Shown: positions 9,393-19,711, counted from the first letter of the stretch. The stretch is 64,000 nucleotides of DNA from Clostridia bacterium (GCA_029061605.1 JAIDRT010000012.1:1-64000), one strand, 5' to 3'. The notes: generated from the letters alone by a model not told the origin. Translations and numbers: made by a program.

Positions 9393-10829
9393 TTACACAA
9401 ATGGGTCATCATCGCGCTTATTTTCAGTATTTTTTTGTGTTTTTGGAGTTTCTTGAGCGTCAGTAGCGTCAATTTGCGCGTCCTCAAAAGGCTTTTTCTC
9501 TTCTTGCGCGTCACCGTTGTTGCCCTCTTTGGCTTTTTTTGCTTTGATATACTTGTCCATATTTTTGGAAAGGTTGGCCCTTATTGCAAAAGAGATAGCA
9601 ATCAAGATTGCAATCACAACAATTTTAATGATAAAATTCGCAAAAGTAGCGCTCTGTCCATTTTGGGCTCCGCCGCCGGGCAACTGACTTTTTGCCGTGT
9701 CAAGAACTACCTCAAGCGTCTCTTTGTTGGAAGAATCAAGCGCGGTAAGCGTAGTTTTGACGACTTCGAAAAGTTGCGCTTTGACGCCGTCTTCTCCTTT
9801 GCGTTCGATCAAATTCTGCAAGGTATCGTTTTTGGTATGATAGATGTTGTCTTTTCCCTTCATTTCGCTAAAGAGCGGATTGTCGTTTATCTCCCAATTG
9901 AGCGAGAGGAAGTTTGCCGTCGGAATTTTCTTGACGTCAAAGAAATATTGATTGGAAAGCATTCCTATATTAGCGTAATTATATATCGCGTCACTAGTCA
10001 AAACAAACTGACCTATATTCCTATCCTTTGGTACGGCGGTGACGTGATCTCCTCCGCACGCGTTGAGATAACTTCCGTAAGAATTTTTGCTTTCTCCCGA
10101 ATAGATATACCAGTTATCCCCTCCGCCAAGCATTGCAAAGTTGACGACCAGCGCAATTTTGTCAAGTTGCGCTCTGTCAAGATTTTCGACGTAATCCATT
10201 GCGCCCTTCCAGCCGTAGCAACTGCCAGAGAAAAATGCAAAAGTCAAATCGTAATCGCAAGACTTATCCTTAAGCGTCTCGGCAAGAGTAAGCATAACCG
10301 CCACTGAACTCCCACTTTCATAACTGCCGTCTACATTCCACAAATTTCCGCTGATGTCAGCCTTTTCGGAATAAAGATTGTCATAACCGCACGCAAGTAT
10401 AATTTCGCCCTTGCTGTTTTCTTCGCCCGATTTCTTTGAAAAGATGACGTTGTGAGCAAGTGCGCCGTTGATTTCCTCTCCGTCAAATCTCTTGAATGAC
10501 GTCTTAAACTCCTGCAAGCCCAGTCCGTCTTCGCTGAAATACTCGCTTGCATATCCCCAATCCGTCATTAAGCCTGATATATACTTAGCGGCGCCGAGTT
10601 CGCCTTGCGTACCCAAAGTCCTGTTTTGCAGTTCTTCGCCCGCCAAAGTTTGCAGATAACCATACGCCTTCTCGCCAAGACTTGCGTCGACACCGTCTAC
10701 CTCGTTGACTTGGATTTGCTTTGACTTACAGCCGACAAAAAACACCGTTATTGACACTATAAGCAAGACTATCGCAATCGCATATATTTTCTTTGAATTA
10801 AATGTCTTCTTCATACCCACCTCACGCAA
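9393..10829 (-). CDS. M28-family (aminopeptidase-like) secreted peptidase with C-terminal TM
   Basis: Signal/lipobox region FVGCKS; M28-like core DLTFAFFSGSCYGWKGAMDYVE. Confidence 0.75.
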   Translation of the reverse strand: MREVGMKKTFNSKKIYAIAIVLLIVSITVFFVGCKSKQIQVNEVDGVDASLGEKAYGYLQTLAGEELQNRTLGTQGELGAAKYISGLMTDWGYASEYFSEDGLGLQEFKTSFKRFDGEEINGALAHNVIFSKKSGEENSKGEIILACGYDNLYSEKADISGNLWNVDGSYESGSSVAVMLTLAETLKDKSCDYDLTFAFFSGSCYGWKGAMDYVENLDRAQLDKIALVVNFAMLGGGDNWYIYSGESKNSYGSYLNACGGDHVTAVPKDRNIGQFVLTSDAIYNYANIGMLSNQYFFDVKKIPTANFLSLNWEINDNPLFSEMKGKDNIYHTKNDTLQNLIERKGEDGVKAQLFEVVKTTLTALDSSNKETLEVVLDTAKSQLPGGGAQNGQSATFANFIIKIVVIAILIAISFAIRANLSKNMDKYIKAKKAKEGNNGDAQEEKKPFEDAQIDATDAQETPKTQKNTENKRDDDPFV

Positions 10830-11430
10830 ACAAAATCAACACTATCGTCGGCAACAACATTACGTTGAGAAGCAAAGGACGGTATATCTTCTCTAAACCT
10901 CTTGAATAGGTAAAATAAAAGATAGCCATAGAAATCAGCGCAAGCACGGGCGGAATAAACACATTTCCCAAATTATCAAGTAGCGGATAATAATTGAAAA
11001 TCACTTGGAATATGCCAAGCAATACGCTGAGTATCACCATACTGCTGTCAAGACATATCCTGAATTTGCGTATGTCAAACCCCGCTCCAAAGGCTCTCAT
11101 TTGAGTAAATACCAAAGTGGCGAAAAATCTTGCATACAAAAAATAAAACAAGAAAAACAAAAGCGCGCATATTGCTGGCAACATTATCTTCATTGCAAGC
11201 AACATCGTGTTGCCCATAGACGAGATATACTCGGCAAGAGATATGCCGAAAATGTCGGTATACGACGGATCTATTACCGCCACAAAAAGCGAGTTGAAGT
11301 TGCGCTTGCCAAAGAAAAAGAGCGAAAAAAACATTCCCGCATATAGCAAGACTTTCAATAGGATAGTCGCCCAATCATTTTTTAATTTTGGCGTTCTTGG
11401 ACTGCCAAACGCCTGTCTTTCATTTTGCAT
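10822..11430 (-). CDS. multi-TM membrane protein
   Basis: 202 aa, 4-5 hydrophobic segments, overlaps neighbours in an operon-like arrangement. Confidence 0.65.
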   Translation of the reverse strand: MQNERQAFGSPRTPKLKNDWATILLKVLLYAGMFFSLFFFGKRNFNSLFVAVIDPSYTDIFGISLAEYISSMGNTMLLAMKIMLPAICALLFFLFYFLYARFFATLVFTQMRAFGAGFDIRKFRICLDSSMVILSVLLGIFQVIFNYYPLLDNLGNVFIPPVLALISMAIFYFTYSRGLEKIYRPLLLNVMLLPTIVLILFA

Positions 11431-12427
11431 AAGTCTTTCCCATAAGGTGTGTTATTGCCAAATCAAGAGCGCTATCTTGCGAAATCTTTCCGCTCTTGAA
11501 GTCATATTCGAGTTGATATAGATAGTATACTGCGTCTTTGAGTTTTGTCAAAAATCCGCTGACACGGCGCTTTGCCTCGTCGATCTTCTTTTTAGTCATA
11601 AAGAGCGCGCCCTTTTTCATTCCCAACCTTTCGCACAAAAAGTCTTCGTCGCCTTCGTTGGTCATTATCGCAAACATACGCTTGAAAGTCAACGTGATAG
11701 TCGCAAGTATCATAGACGGCTTGTCCCCTCTGCTCAAAAGCACGCCGATTATACCCATAGCCTTGTCATAACGTCCGTCCTGTATTGCGTATATAAATTC
11801 AAATACCTGAGTCTCCGTGTCCGTCGCAACGATATAGTCAATCACCTGTCTGTCGATCTCTATCTCGCTGCCTGCGTATATCATAAGTTTGTTGACCTCG
11901 TTGTTGATCTTGCCAAAGTCTTTATTGCAGCGGTTGACAATCTCCGACAGCGCCGACTTGTCGTATTTGACCTTATAAAAGTTGAACAGCGTCTGGATAT
12001 AGTTGACGTAATCTATAAGTCCCATTTTGTTGCAGTCCACGTCGACGACGTATTGATTTATCGCATTCTTTATCGTAGGACAATTGACAAGTATAAGTAT
12101 GTTGCCCTCGACAGTATTGTCCACGTAATCAAGCCATTTTTCCGTCTCAGCCATAGTGAGTTTTTTATTGAAGTCCTTGACTATGACGAGCCGTCTGTCC
12201 CCAAACATAGAGGGATAAGACAGCGACGCTATTACGTCGTCTTGAACAATATCGTTGCCTTCAAACTTCTGTACGCAATACTCTCGCGTATCGGCAGGGA
12301 TAAGCGCATAAAACTTTTCCAAAGCAAACAAAATCATACCCTCGTCGTCACCGGTAAGCGCATAGATATCAGATATATTAGTCTTAAAAGTTTGCTTAAG
12401 TTGAAGAGCCTGCATCACTGCCTCCAA
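11420..12427 (-). CDS. holA: DNA polymerase III subunit delta
   Basis: IYALTGDDEGMILFALEKF; LVIVKDFNK; location next to comEC. Confidence 0.88.
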   Translation of the reverse strand: MEAVMQALQLKQTFKTNISDIYALTGDDEGMILFALEKFYALIPADTREYCVQKFEGNDIVQDDVIASLSYPSMFGDRRLVIVKDFNKKLTMAETEKWLDYVDNTVEGNILILVNCPTIKNAINQYVVDVDCNKMGLIDYVNYIQTLFNFYKVKYDKSALSEIVNRCNKDFGKINNEVNKLMIYAGSEIEIDRQVIDYIVATDTETQVFEFIYAIQDGRYDKAMGIIGVLLSRGDKPSMILATITLTFKRMFAIMTNEGDEDFLCERLGMKKGALFMTKKKIDEAKRRVSGFLTKLKDAVYYLYQLEYDFKSGKISQDSALDLAITHLMGKTYAK

Positions 12428-14556
12428 GATCTTTCGACTTTTATTCTATCATTATTTAATTCAAAAGTAAACGTACTAGGCACGTAATTTTTGACAGAAT
12501 TATCAAAACCGATATCGCAAACGATATATTTGCCCTCCGTTTCAGCGCTGATCACGTTGTAAGTGACAAGTATTTGATAGTTTTCGTCGCTCTCGTAATA
12601 ATACTCGTCAGCCATAACTCTCAATGTCGTTCCTCCCGACACAAGGTCCAACGTGCCGTAATTGAGATACCCAGCCGTCATTCCGTCCTCATTGACTGAA
12701 GTACCCAAATAAATGCCTGCCGAATTATACGTCGCGCTGTAGACGTATGGACAGTTGGTCGACATTTGCAATTTTTCAAGATAAAATCCGTCGACGTCGC
12801 CTACGATTATTATTCCGTCTATTTTTGCAAATTTATTCTCGCTCATTGCATTTTTCACGCTTGCTACGCTGTCACTGCTCGTCTTGTCGTTGATTATCAA
12901 ATACTCTCCGCCAAACGCATTGTCAACAAGTATATATTGGCAGTCGTATTTGTCTGTAAAGCAATATACGTACAGATTATTCGAGCCCCAAATCCTAAAT
13001 GCCGTGGACACGGTAAATACCAACGCCACTGCAAATACTACTGCGGCGATACGCTTGAGATTTTTGTGTACGAACACGTATTCTGACAATAAAAGCGCGC
13101 TCAACAGTCCAATAAAAACAATGATCGCATTCGTATCAAAGTTTATGAGCAGCGCTGGCAATTTACTTATCCATTCTATAAGCATTGCCAAAAGCGTAAA
13201 GGGCGCCGCAACCGCCGTGACGAGCCACCCCATAAAAGGCGCGATTGACGCCAACGTAACAGCAAAGAGATATATAGGGAAAATTATTCCGAGCGCAGGC
13301 AAAAGCAAAAGATTTGCAATAATAAATAGCAACGTCTGCCCATTGAAATAATACATCATCAATGGCAGAAGCGCCAAATTTACTGCTATTGATACGGCAA
13401 GCAAACTCCCAAGCCGTTTAGGCAACCTCTTGAATATCTTTTCAAGCGGTTTGTGCAACGTGAGTATACCAAATACTGCAAAGAAACTCATCAAAAAACC
13501 TATGTCAAATAAATATATCTGGTCATAAAGCAAAATGCCGCTTGCGACCAGCGACATACTTGAAATTCCGTCGTTGCGCATACCAAGCGCCTTTGCAAGC
13601 ATAAGCATTATCGTCATCACACTCGCTCGCACAGTTGAGGGCGAAAATCCGCAAAGCGCAGTGAATATCAACAATATCACGCCCATTACGGCAAGCCTGA
13701 TCGCTCGGTTATTAAGTTTGATTTTTTTGAATACCCAAAGTACTCCGCTCGCAAGTATTCCCACGTGCAAACCCGACACCGCAAATACGTGCGCCGTGCC
13801 GGTATAACTAAAATTGCCTTTGATTTGCGTGTCCAATCCGTTTTTGTCACCAAAAGTCATCGCATACAAAAAGCCCGCTGTGTCTGACCTCGTGTGAGAA
13901 TAAAGCGTGCTCTTTACTTTTATCTTTATTCTGTCAAGCAAATTCATACCTGACGAAACTTTATAAAAACAAAAATTTGCATCTTCAAAATCCACGTCGC
14001 AATAGATATAATGATACTGCTTGTTGCGATAGTCCTGTACGCTATACGGATCGGTCACGACTAGATTTTGCGGAGCGATACTGCCCCTGAATTTAATTCT
14101 GTCTCCTATCTTAAAGTCTGCAAGAATCTCTCCGTCAGAAAATATAGCCGCCGCTTTGCCATCAATTTCTCTGCCATCGACGAGTATGTTGCTCAGACAC
14201 ACTTGCATTCCCAATCCGTCTTCAGAAGGTTTCAACACTGCGTTTTCGTCGCAATCTGTAAGCATATCTATGTCGGCTTCTATGATAGAATTCTCGCTAT
14301 AAATTTCCCTATTGGCAGCCCTTGCGTACGTCAACGACGTCAAACCCAGAAAAAGTAAAAATACCAAAATACAAATAATAAGTTTGGGTCTTGCCTTTTT
14401 AAATTGTTTAATAAATATGACTGACAACAACGCTATCACCGCAAGCGCGACCATAGCGAAAACTGTCGGATTACTGCAAAAAGTAATCGACAAAATTGCC
14501 AGGATTATGCTCAACAAAATCAGCGGAGCAATCCTGAAATTAAATATTCTCTTCAT
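12415..14556 (-). CDS. comEC: ComEC/Rec2 competence protein
   Basis: TGTAHVFAVSGLHVGIL, GFSPSTVRASVM motifs; multi-TM. Confidence 0.92.
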   Translation of the reverse strand: MKRIFNFRIAPLILLSIILAILSITFCSNPTVFAMVALAVIALLSVIFIKQFKKARPKLIICILVFLLFLGLTSLTYARAANREIYSENSIIEADIDMLTDCDENAVLKPSEDGLGMQVCLSNILVDGREIDGKAAAIFSDGEILADFKIGDRIKFRGSIAPQNLVVTDPYSVQDYRNKQYHYIYCDVDFEDANFCFYKVSSGMNLLDRIKIKVKSTLYSHTRSDTAGFLYAMTFGDKNGLDTQIKGNFSYTGTAHVFAVSGLHVGILASGVLWVFKKIKLNNRAIRLAVMGVILLIFTALCGFSPSTVRASVMTIMLMLAKALGMRNDGISSMSLVASGILLYDQIYLFDIGFLMSFFAVFGILTLHKPLEKIFKRLPKRLGSLLAVSIAVNLALLPLMMYYFNGQTLLFIIANLLLLPALGIIFPIYLFAVTLASIAPFMGWLVTAVAAPFTLLAMLIEWISKLPALLINFDTNAIIVFIGLLSALLLSEYVFVHKNLKRIAAVVFAVALVFTVSTAFRIWGSNNLYVYCFTDKYDCQYILVDNAFGGEYLIINDKTSSDSVASVKNAMSENKFAKIDGIIIVGDVDGFYLEKLQMSTNCPYVYSATYNSAGIYLGTSVNEDGMTAGYLNYGTLDLVSGGTTLRVMADEYYYESDENYQILVTYNVISAETEGKYIVCDIGFDNSVKNYVPSTFTFELNNDRIKVERSWRQ

Positions 14557-14595
14557 TTATTTTATCTTTAGTAAATTGAGTTTATCTACAAACTC

Positions 14596-15129
14596 CTAAT
14601 CTTTTAAAAACACTTCATTGTAAAGATCAATGGCTTTGCTTATAGACTCCACCGCCGTATCCCTGCCGGACAGTTCAAGCACTTCCATCTTCTTTCCCTC
14701 AAGTTGTTTATATACTCCAAAAAAGTGTTTCATTTCTTCAATAATATGCGGCGGAAGTTGGCTGACGTCTTTATATCCGTTCCAGTTTGGGTCTTTAAAA
14801 GGTACCGCCAAAATCTTTATATCTTCCCTTCCGTCGTCGATCATAGCGATCTGTCCGATAGGATAACACTTGACTAGCGCAAGCGGAGCGATCTCTTCAC
14901 TGCATATCACAAGCACGTCCAATGGGTCTCCGTCGTCAGCGTACGTGCGCGGAATAAATCCGTAATTGGCAGGATAGTGCGTCGCCGTATAAAGTATTCT
15001 GTCCAAAATAAGCATACCTGTCTGCTTGTCGACTTCATACTTGTTTTTACATCCCTTTGGTATTTCTATGCACGCTATAAAATCCTCGCTGGCAATTCTG
15101 TCCTTGCTTATGTCGTGCCAAATATTCAT
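14596..15129 (-). CDS. ppa: inorganic pyrophosphatase (family I)
   Basis: IEIPKGCKNKYEVDKQTG, ANYGFIPRTYADDGDPLDVLV. Confidence 0.96.
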   Translation of the reverse strand: MNIWHDISKDRIASEDFIACIEIPKGCKNKYEVDKQTGMLILDRILYTATHYPANYGFIPRTYADDGDPLDVLVICSEEIAPLALVKCYPIGQIAMIDDGREDIKILAVPFKDPNWNGYKDVSQLPPHIIEEMKHFFGVYKQLEGKKMEVLELSGRDTAVESISKAIDLYNEVFLKD

Positions 15130-15165
15130 ACTCCCCTCCTTATCTTATTTTTGCTTAAGTTGCCC

Positions 15166-15259
15166 CAAGAGACGCCAAATAAGTGAATGCGAACAAGATT
15201 GCAAAAAACGATTTTTGCGATTAGCAGGATTGCCGCACAAACTTGACCAGGGACTCTTG
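15166..15259. repeat. intergenic hairpin repeat related to 8245-8403
   Basis: Shared core aagattgc..aacgatttttg.gat.agcaggat...tgccgcac.aactt; ends caagag/ctcttg. Confidence 0.5.
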
Positions 15260-15429
15260 ATAAATATATTGTACTATAACTTTTTTGATAAATCTATAAT
15301 TTTTTAAATAATTCACGTTATTTTTTTATTTTTTTGATTGCAAATGCCAAAATAGTATGCTAATATAATAAGGCAATAGTGCAATCGGCAGTAATTTACT
15401 CCCCATTGACTATTTGCCCACCCAAATAT

Positions 15430-15516
15430 GCCGAAGTGGTGGAATTGGCAGACGCGCCGGACTCAAAATCCGGTGATGGCGACATCGTGCGGGTTCAAGT
15501 CCCGCCTTCGGCACCA
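15430..15516 (+). tRNA. tRNA-Leu (anticodon CAA), CCA encoded
   Basis: gccgaag/cttcggc acceptor, ccgga-ctcaaaa-tccgg anticodon arm, long variable arm, ggttcaagtcc T-arm. Confidence 0.95.
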
Positions 15517-15664
15517 CCCAAGCACACGCAAAAGGAGCGTACAAATATCTCCGAAAGCGTGTGTTTTTCTTTGTTTTTAGGCTTTTTTGCCTACTTTTTC
15601 TCTCTTTTGCCTTGCTTTCTCTTCTCCCGACGGCAACTGCTCTCCGCTCCCAAATTAGGTTCTC

Positions 15665-15749
15665 ATTGTACAAAAAGGATTTTTTTCGCTTTGCCATTGT
15701 ACGAAAAGGATTTTTTTGCCTTGCGATTGAACAAAAAGGATTTTCTTTT
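15665..15749. repeat. three-copy ~30-bp degenerate tandem repeat
   Basis: attgtacaaaaaggattttttt..gctttgcc / attgtacgaaaaggatttttttgccttgcg / attgaacaaaaaggattttctttt. Confidence 0.7.
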
Positions 15750-15780
15750 TAATTATAATAATTATAATATTTTAATCTAT

Positions 15781-15818
15781 AAAAAAAGAGCTACGGTTTT
15801 GCCGTAGCCCTGCTCTTC
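15781..15818. terminator. Rho-independent terminator-like hairpin
   Basis: aaaaaaagagctacggttttgccgtagccctgctctt. Confidence 0.6.
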
Positions 15819-15867
15819 TCAATACTTAATTTTTTTACTTTGGAACGCTAAATTGAAATTTAGCGTA

Positions 15868-16308
15868 TCAAATAACTTTTCCATATCTCAAAATGTAGTG
15901 AGAGAAATTTTCGTCCACAACGACAAAGCCATTTCTTTCATAAAAATTCTTTGCAGGATTACTCTTAAAAGTATCCAAAAATATCGGTTTATTTAATTCA
16001 TTTGCCTTTTTAATAAAGTCTTGCAAGATTAAAGAGCCTAATCCGTTGTTACGATATTCGGGCAACAATGTAAAAACATCTACTATAATTTTTGTACTTT
16101 CTTCTTTGTAATAAACATATCCGGCAATTTGACTATTAACTGCAATTTTAAGAAGATTAGGTTTTAATTGTTTCAAATGATTTTCCATAATAGCCATATC
16201 GCAAATACCAAAGAACTCTAATATATACTTTTCAAAAGCGTCCATTTGGCACTTTATATAATTATCGTGGTCTGCGTCGGTATATGGCACTAATTCATAG
16301 ATATTCAT
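15868..16308 (-). CDS. GNAT-family N-acetyltransferase
   Basis: VDVFTLLPEYRNNGLGSLILQDFIKKA; start trimmed to MNIYELVPYTD within the 15868..16374 ORF. Confidence 0.8.
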   Translation of the reverse strand: MNIYELVPYTDADHDNYIKCQMDAFEKYILEFFGICDMAIMENHLKQLKPNLLKIAVNSQIAGYVYYKEESTKIIVDVFTLLPEYRNNGLGSLILQDFIKKANELNKPIFLDTFKSNPAKNFYERNGFVVVDENFSHYILRYGKVI

Positions 16309-16415
16309 TATAGGTCGTTTATAATTCTCCGCTAAATTATTGTTTATCGTACAATCATTATAGCAAAACAACAATCAAAAAGCAAGGACTACGATTTTGT
16401 TCGTAGCCCTCGCTC

Positions 16416-18041
16416 TTACTTTACTATTTCTCTGACCTTTATTCCACACTCGAATTCTATTTCTAACTCATTTCCGTGGATTACCTTCATTCTTTTTACC
16501 AGGCTTTTGAACATTGACTTGTCGAACTCTTCGAGCATCGTGCCGTCTTGCAGTAGTCTCTTTACTGCGTCGATTCTATACTCCGCCAACTGCACCTTGC
16601 TTTGCTCGTCTAGGATTTCCGCTCTCTTGAGATTGAGTGCATCTATCTCTCTCTTCAGTTCTTTGGCCGTTCTTTCGTAGTCTTCGAATCCTATCTGTCC
16701 AAATTGGTATTGCCTTAATGCTTGCACTATTTTGTCTTGAGCTATTTGTATGCTCTCGTCTATCTCTTTGGTATCGCTCTCACAATCGTCCGTAATTTCC
16801 CCTACAATCGCGTTTGTTAGTCTGTCGAGTATTTTGTCGCGCTCTTTTAACAAGCCGTTCAGCGCCCTTACAAACGCTTGCTTGATGGCTTCTTCTTTCA
16901 ACGGTTTTGCACTGCAGTTTTGTTTGCCTGTGTTTTCGTGCCGTTTGCATACCCAGATATAATAGGTTTTGTATCTATTGTATTGTTGATGTCTTCGATA
17001 AGTTTCTCCGCATTCTCCACAGGTTATCATACCGCTGAATGCATACTTGCCTGAGTATTTCCCTCTTCCTGTTTGATATGAGCTTCTCAACTCATTCCTA
17101 TTTTTGAACTCTTGCTGAACCATCTCGAACATCTCTTTGGATACAATTCCCGCATGCGAGTCTTCCACATAGTAACTATCCGCTTGACCTTCATTCTTTA
17201 TTCGTCTTGGTGAGAGGAAGTCTGGCAGGTAGGTTTTCTGTAGATGGCAATCTCCCTTGTACTTCTCATTTTGTAATATTGATTTTATTGTCGTAGGATG
17301 CCATGTTGTTTTGCCCTTTGGAGATAACACTCCGTCTCGCATTAATCCGTTTGCTATTTCACTTAAACTATAGCCGTCGAGAAATTCCCCATATATTCTT
17401 TTAACCGTTACCGCCTGTTCTGGCACTATTTGAAGTTTCCCATCTTTATCCATCGTGTAGCCTAAAAAACTCGCCGTACTCATTACGACTTGTCCATTCT
17501 CGAATTTTTTCTTTATGCTCCATCTTATGTTGTTAGATATGCTTCGGCTCTCTTCTTCTGCGAGACTTGCCATTATGGTTAGTACGAACTCGCTACTCTC
17601 TTGCAGTGTGTCCAAGTTCTCTTTCTCAAAGTACACTCCGATTCCCTGCTCCTTGAGTTTTCGTACCGACTGAACGCAATCTAATGTATTTCTCGCAAAT
17701 CTACTTACCGACTTAGTTATGATTTTATCTATGCGCCCATTCTCACACTCGGCAATCATTCGTTGGAACTCTGGACGCTTTATATTCTTTCCGCTTATTC
17801 CAGGATCGGCGAATATACCTGCCATCTCCCAATCTTCGTGTCCTTCGATATATCTTGTAAAATGTTCGACTTGAGCCTCGTAACTACTTTCTTGCTCTTC
17901 GTGATCCGTCGAGACTCTAGCATAAGCAGCCACTCTTAATTTTGATGTCTCTCCGTTTCCATTTCCCCTTCCCATTAGGACTTGTCTTGACTTCGCTGGT
18001 ATTACTCTTACTTTCGGTTTAATGCCTACACAATTTTCCAT
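16416..18041 (-). CDS. large serine recombinase
   Basis: VAAYARVSTDHEEQESSYEAQVEHF, GISGKNIKRPEFQRMI; zinc ribbon CGECGETYRR; coiled-coil C-terminus. Confidence 0.94.
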   Translation of the reverse strand: MENCVGIKPKVRVIPAKSRQVLMGRGNGNGETSKLRVAAYARVSTDHEEQESSYEAQVEHFTRYIEGHEDWEMAGIFADPGISGKNIKRPEFQRMIAECENGRIDKIITKSVSRFARNTLDCVQSVRKLKEQGIGVYFEKENLDTLQESSEFVLTIMASLAEEESRSISNNIRWSIKKKFENGQVVMSTASFLGYTMDKDGKLQIVPEQAVTVKRIYGEFLDGYSLSEIANGLMRDGVLSPKGKTTWHPTTIKSILQNEKYKGDCHLQKTYLPDFLSPRRIKNEGQADSYYVEDSHAGIVSKEMFEMVQQEFKNRNELRSSYQTGRGKYSGKYAFSGMITCGECGETYRRHQQYNRYKTYYIWVCKRHENTGKQNCSAKPLKEEAIKQAFVRALNGLLKERDKILDRLTNAIVGEITDDCESDTKEIDESIQIAQDKIVQALRQYQFGQIGFEDYERTAKELKREIDALNLKRAEILDEQSKVQLAEYRIDAVKRLLQDGTMLEEFDKSMFKSLVKRMKVIHGNELEIEFECGIKVREIVK

Positions 18042-19497
18042 TTACGTTTCCCGCCCTCCCGTTGGTGTATTTTCTTTGTGTTTCATATCCATTAGCGAAT
18101 TTGAATGTTACTATCCAATCATCTATAGTTGCTTCTATAAGAAAATCCGCCATGTCCTTTGTGAACTCGGCGGATTTTTCGTATCCTTGAATATCTATTG
18201 AGTTTTTAAGATTTAGTATTGCTTGTTCTTTCGCTCTTATCTTATTTAATATTTCATCTTTCTCTTTCAAAAACGTTTCTTTGGATATATATCCTTTTAT
18301 GTGTAATGCCTGTATCTCTTTCTCCGTATTTAGTAATGCATGTAATTGTCTTTCTTCTTCAGCTATATCTAATATTTCTTGGCGTTTATCTAAACTCTCA
18401 TTAAATGCATCTATAAGTAATGTTATGATTACATCTTCTTTGATATCGCTGTTTCCGCAGACCGCTTTGGACATTTGGTCTTTCGTCCTACAAGTCCATT
18501 TATAGGTTTCATAGGACTTACCTTTTGCACAGGTTTTTCTCTTAAACCTTGCGCCGCATTTCCCGCACTTTATTTTCCCTGCCAATGGCCCGCCCGTATT
18601 ATTGCTACCGCTAGGCAAATACTTTTTTGCTCTTTCGCTTAATCTCTGCTGTACAGCTTCAAATGTTTCTTTATCTATAATCGCTTCGTGCGAATTCTCA
18701 ATATAATATTGTGGGAGTTCCCCTTTGTTTGGTATCTTTACGTTTAGATCGTAATAGCACTTTTGGAGTAGGCAATCTCCCACATATTTTTCATTGGATA
18801 ATATCGTCCTGATTGTTGACTTTGACCAGACTCCGCCGTGCATAGTCTTATAGCCCCTATCTGTCAGTATACGACATATCTTTGGGATACCGTTGCCTTG
18901 CATGTACAGCGAATATATTGATTTTATCAGTTCCTTTTCTTCCTGATTAACTATCAACTGACCATCAACCAATCTATATCCATAAATTTGGGTTAGTTCT
19001 ATGCTACCTTGAGCAAACCTTTTTCTTGCCGCCCATTTTTGATTTTTGCTCATTGATTTGAGTTCTTCTTCTGCTAGACTTGCCATTATATTGAGTAGCA
19101 AGCCACATTTTGGGTCAAGAGTATTTAATGCTTCTTTCTCGAATATAATCGGTACGCCTAATTCTTTGAACTCTCTTATTACGGCAATGATTTCGGTATA
19201 ATTTCTTGCAAATCTTGATATCGACTTTGTGTATACTCTGTCTATCTCGCCATTTCGCACTTTTAATAAGACTTCATTTAATGCTTTTCTATTGCGCATT
19301 TCTTTACCGCTTATTCCATCATCGGCAAATAGTCCAACGTACTCGACTTCATTGTTGCCGTTGAATTTATCTTCCCAATACCTTGTCTGCATAGCAAGGC
19401 TGCATTCTTGCGCTTCGCTTTTGGTACTTACTCTAGCATAAGCGCATACGCGTGGCTTACCTTTCTCTCGCATGGGTATTTTTATTATCTCCATCAC
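18019..19497 (-). CDS. large serine recombinase
   Basis: VCAYARVSTKSEAQECSLAMQ, FADDGISGKEMRNRKALNE; zinc ribbon CGKCGARFKRKTC; overlaps next recombinase by 23 nt. Confidence 0.94.
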   Translation of the reverse strand: MMEIIKIPMREKGKPRVCAYARVSTKSEAQECSLAMQTRYWEDKFNGNNEVEYVGLFADDGISGKEMRNRKALNEVLLKVRNGEIDRVYTKSISRFARNYTEIIAVIREFKELGVPIIFEKEALNTLDPKCGLLLNIMASLAEEELKSMSKNQKWAARKRFAQGSIELTQIYGYRLVDGQLIVNQEEKELIKSIYSLYMQGNGIPKICRILTDRGYKTMHGGVWSKSTIRTILSNEKYVGDCLLQKCYYDLNVKIPNKGELPQYYIENSHEAIIDKETFEAVQQRLSERAKKYLPSGSNNTGGPLAGKIKCGKCGARFKRKTCAKGKSYETYKWTCRTKDQMSKAVCGNSDIKEDVIITLLIDAFNESLDKRQEILDIAEEERQLHALLNTEKEIQALHIKGYISKETFLKEKDEILNKIRAKEQAILNLKNSIDIQGYEKSAEFTKDMADFLIEATIDDWIVTFKFANGYETQRKYTNGRAGNVNGKLCRH

Positions 19498-19559
19498 TAC
19501 CTCCTTTTTCGTTCATTAGCCTACCTATTTTTCAGGGTTTGAACCTATCTAAAAAAATA

Positions 19560-19632
19560 ACGGTATAATCCTGCATTAGCAAAACGAATTATACCGTCAT
19601 AATTTTATCAAGTCCAGAGAAAATTTCGACTA
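19560..19632 (-). promoter_or_regulatory. recombinase promoter/operator; divergent member of the six-copy phage promoter family, with -10 inside a dyad
   Basis: Minus strand: TAGTCGAAATTTTCTCTGGACTTGATAAAATTATGACGGTATAATTCG, i.e. CTGGAC-N18-TATAAT; dyad ACGGTATAAT...ATTATACCGT. Confidence 0.65.
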
Positions 19633-19711
19633 TATTGAAAGTTTTTTTATTATTTTTTCTTTCTCTATTATAGTTATGAGTTTCCTCTTGTGCAGGCTCT
19701 TCAACAACGCC

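Noticed and set aside
9435-10307. 290-aa plus-strand ORF opposite the M28 peptidase (similarly 24278..25114, 29197..30069, 3797..4465)
   Set aside because: Long antisense ORFs caused by codon bias of the real genes; no motifs.
15430-15516. tRNA-Leu as prophage attachment site
   Set aside because: Recombinases are serine type, no duplicated tRNA 3' end was seen near 50 kb, and a GNAT gene lies between.
15665-15749. CRISPR array
   Set aside because: Repeats are directly tandem with no unique spacers and there are no cas genes nearby.
19560-19597. Simple terminator for ACGGTATAAT...ATTATACCGT
   Set aside because: It lies upstream of the recombinase start, lacks a T-tract in the right place, and coincides with the promoter -10, so operator/attP is preferred.
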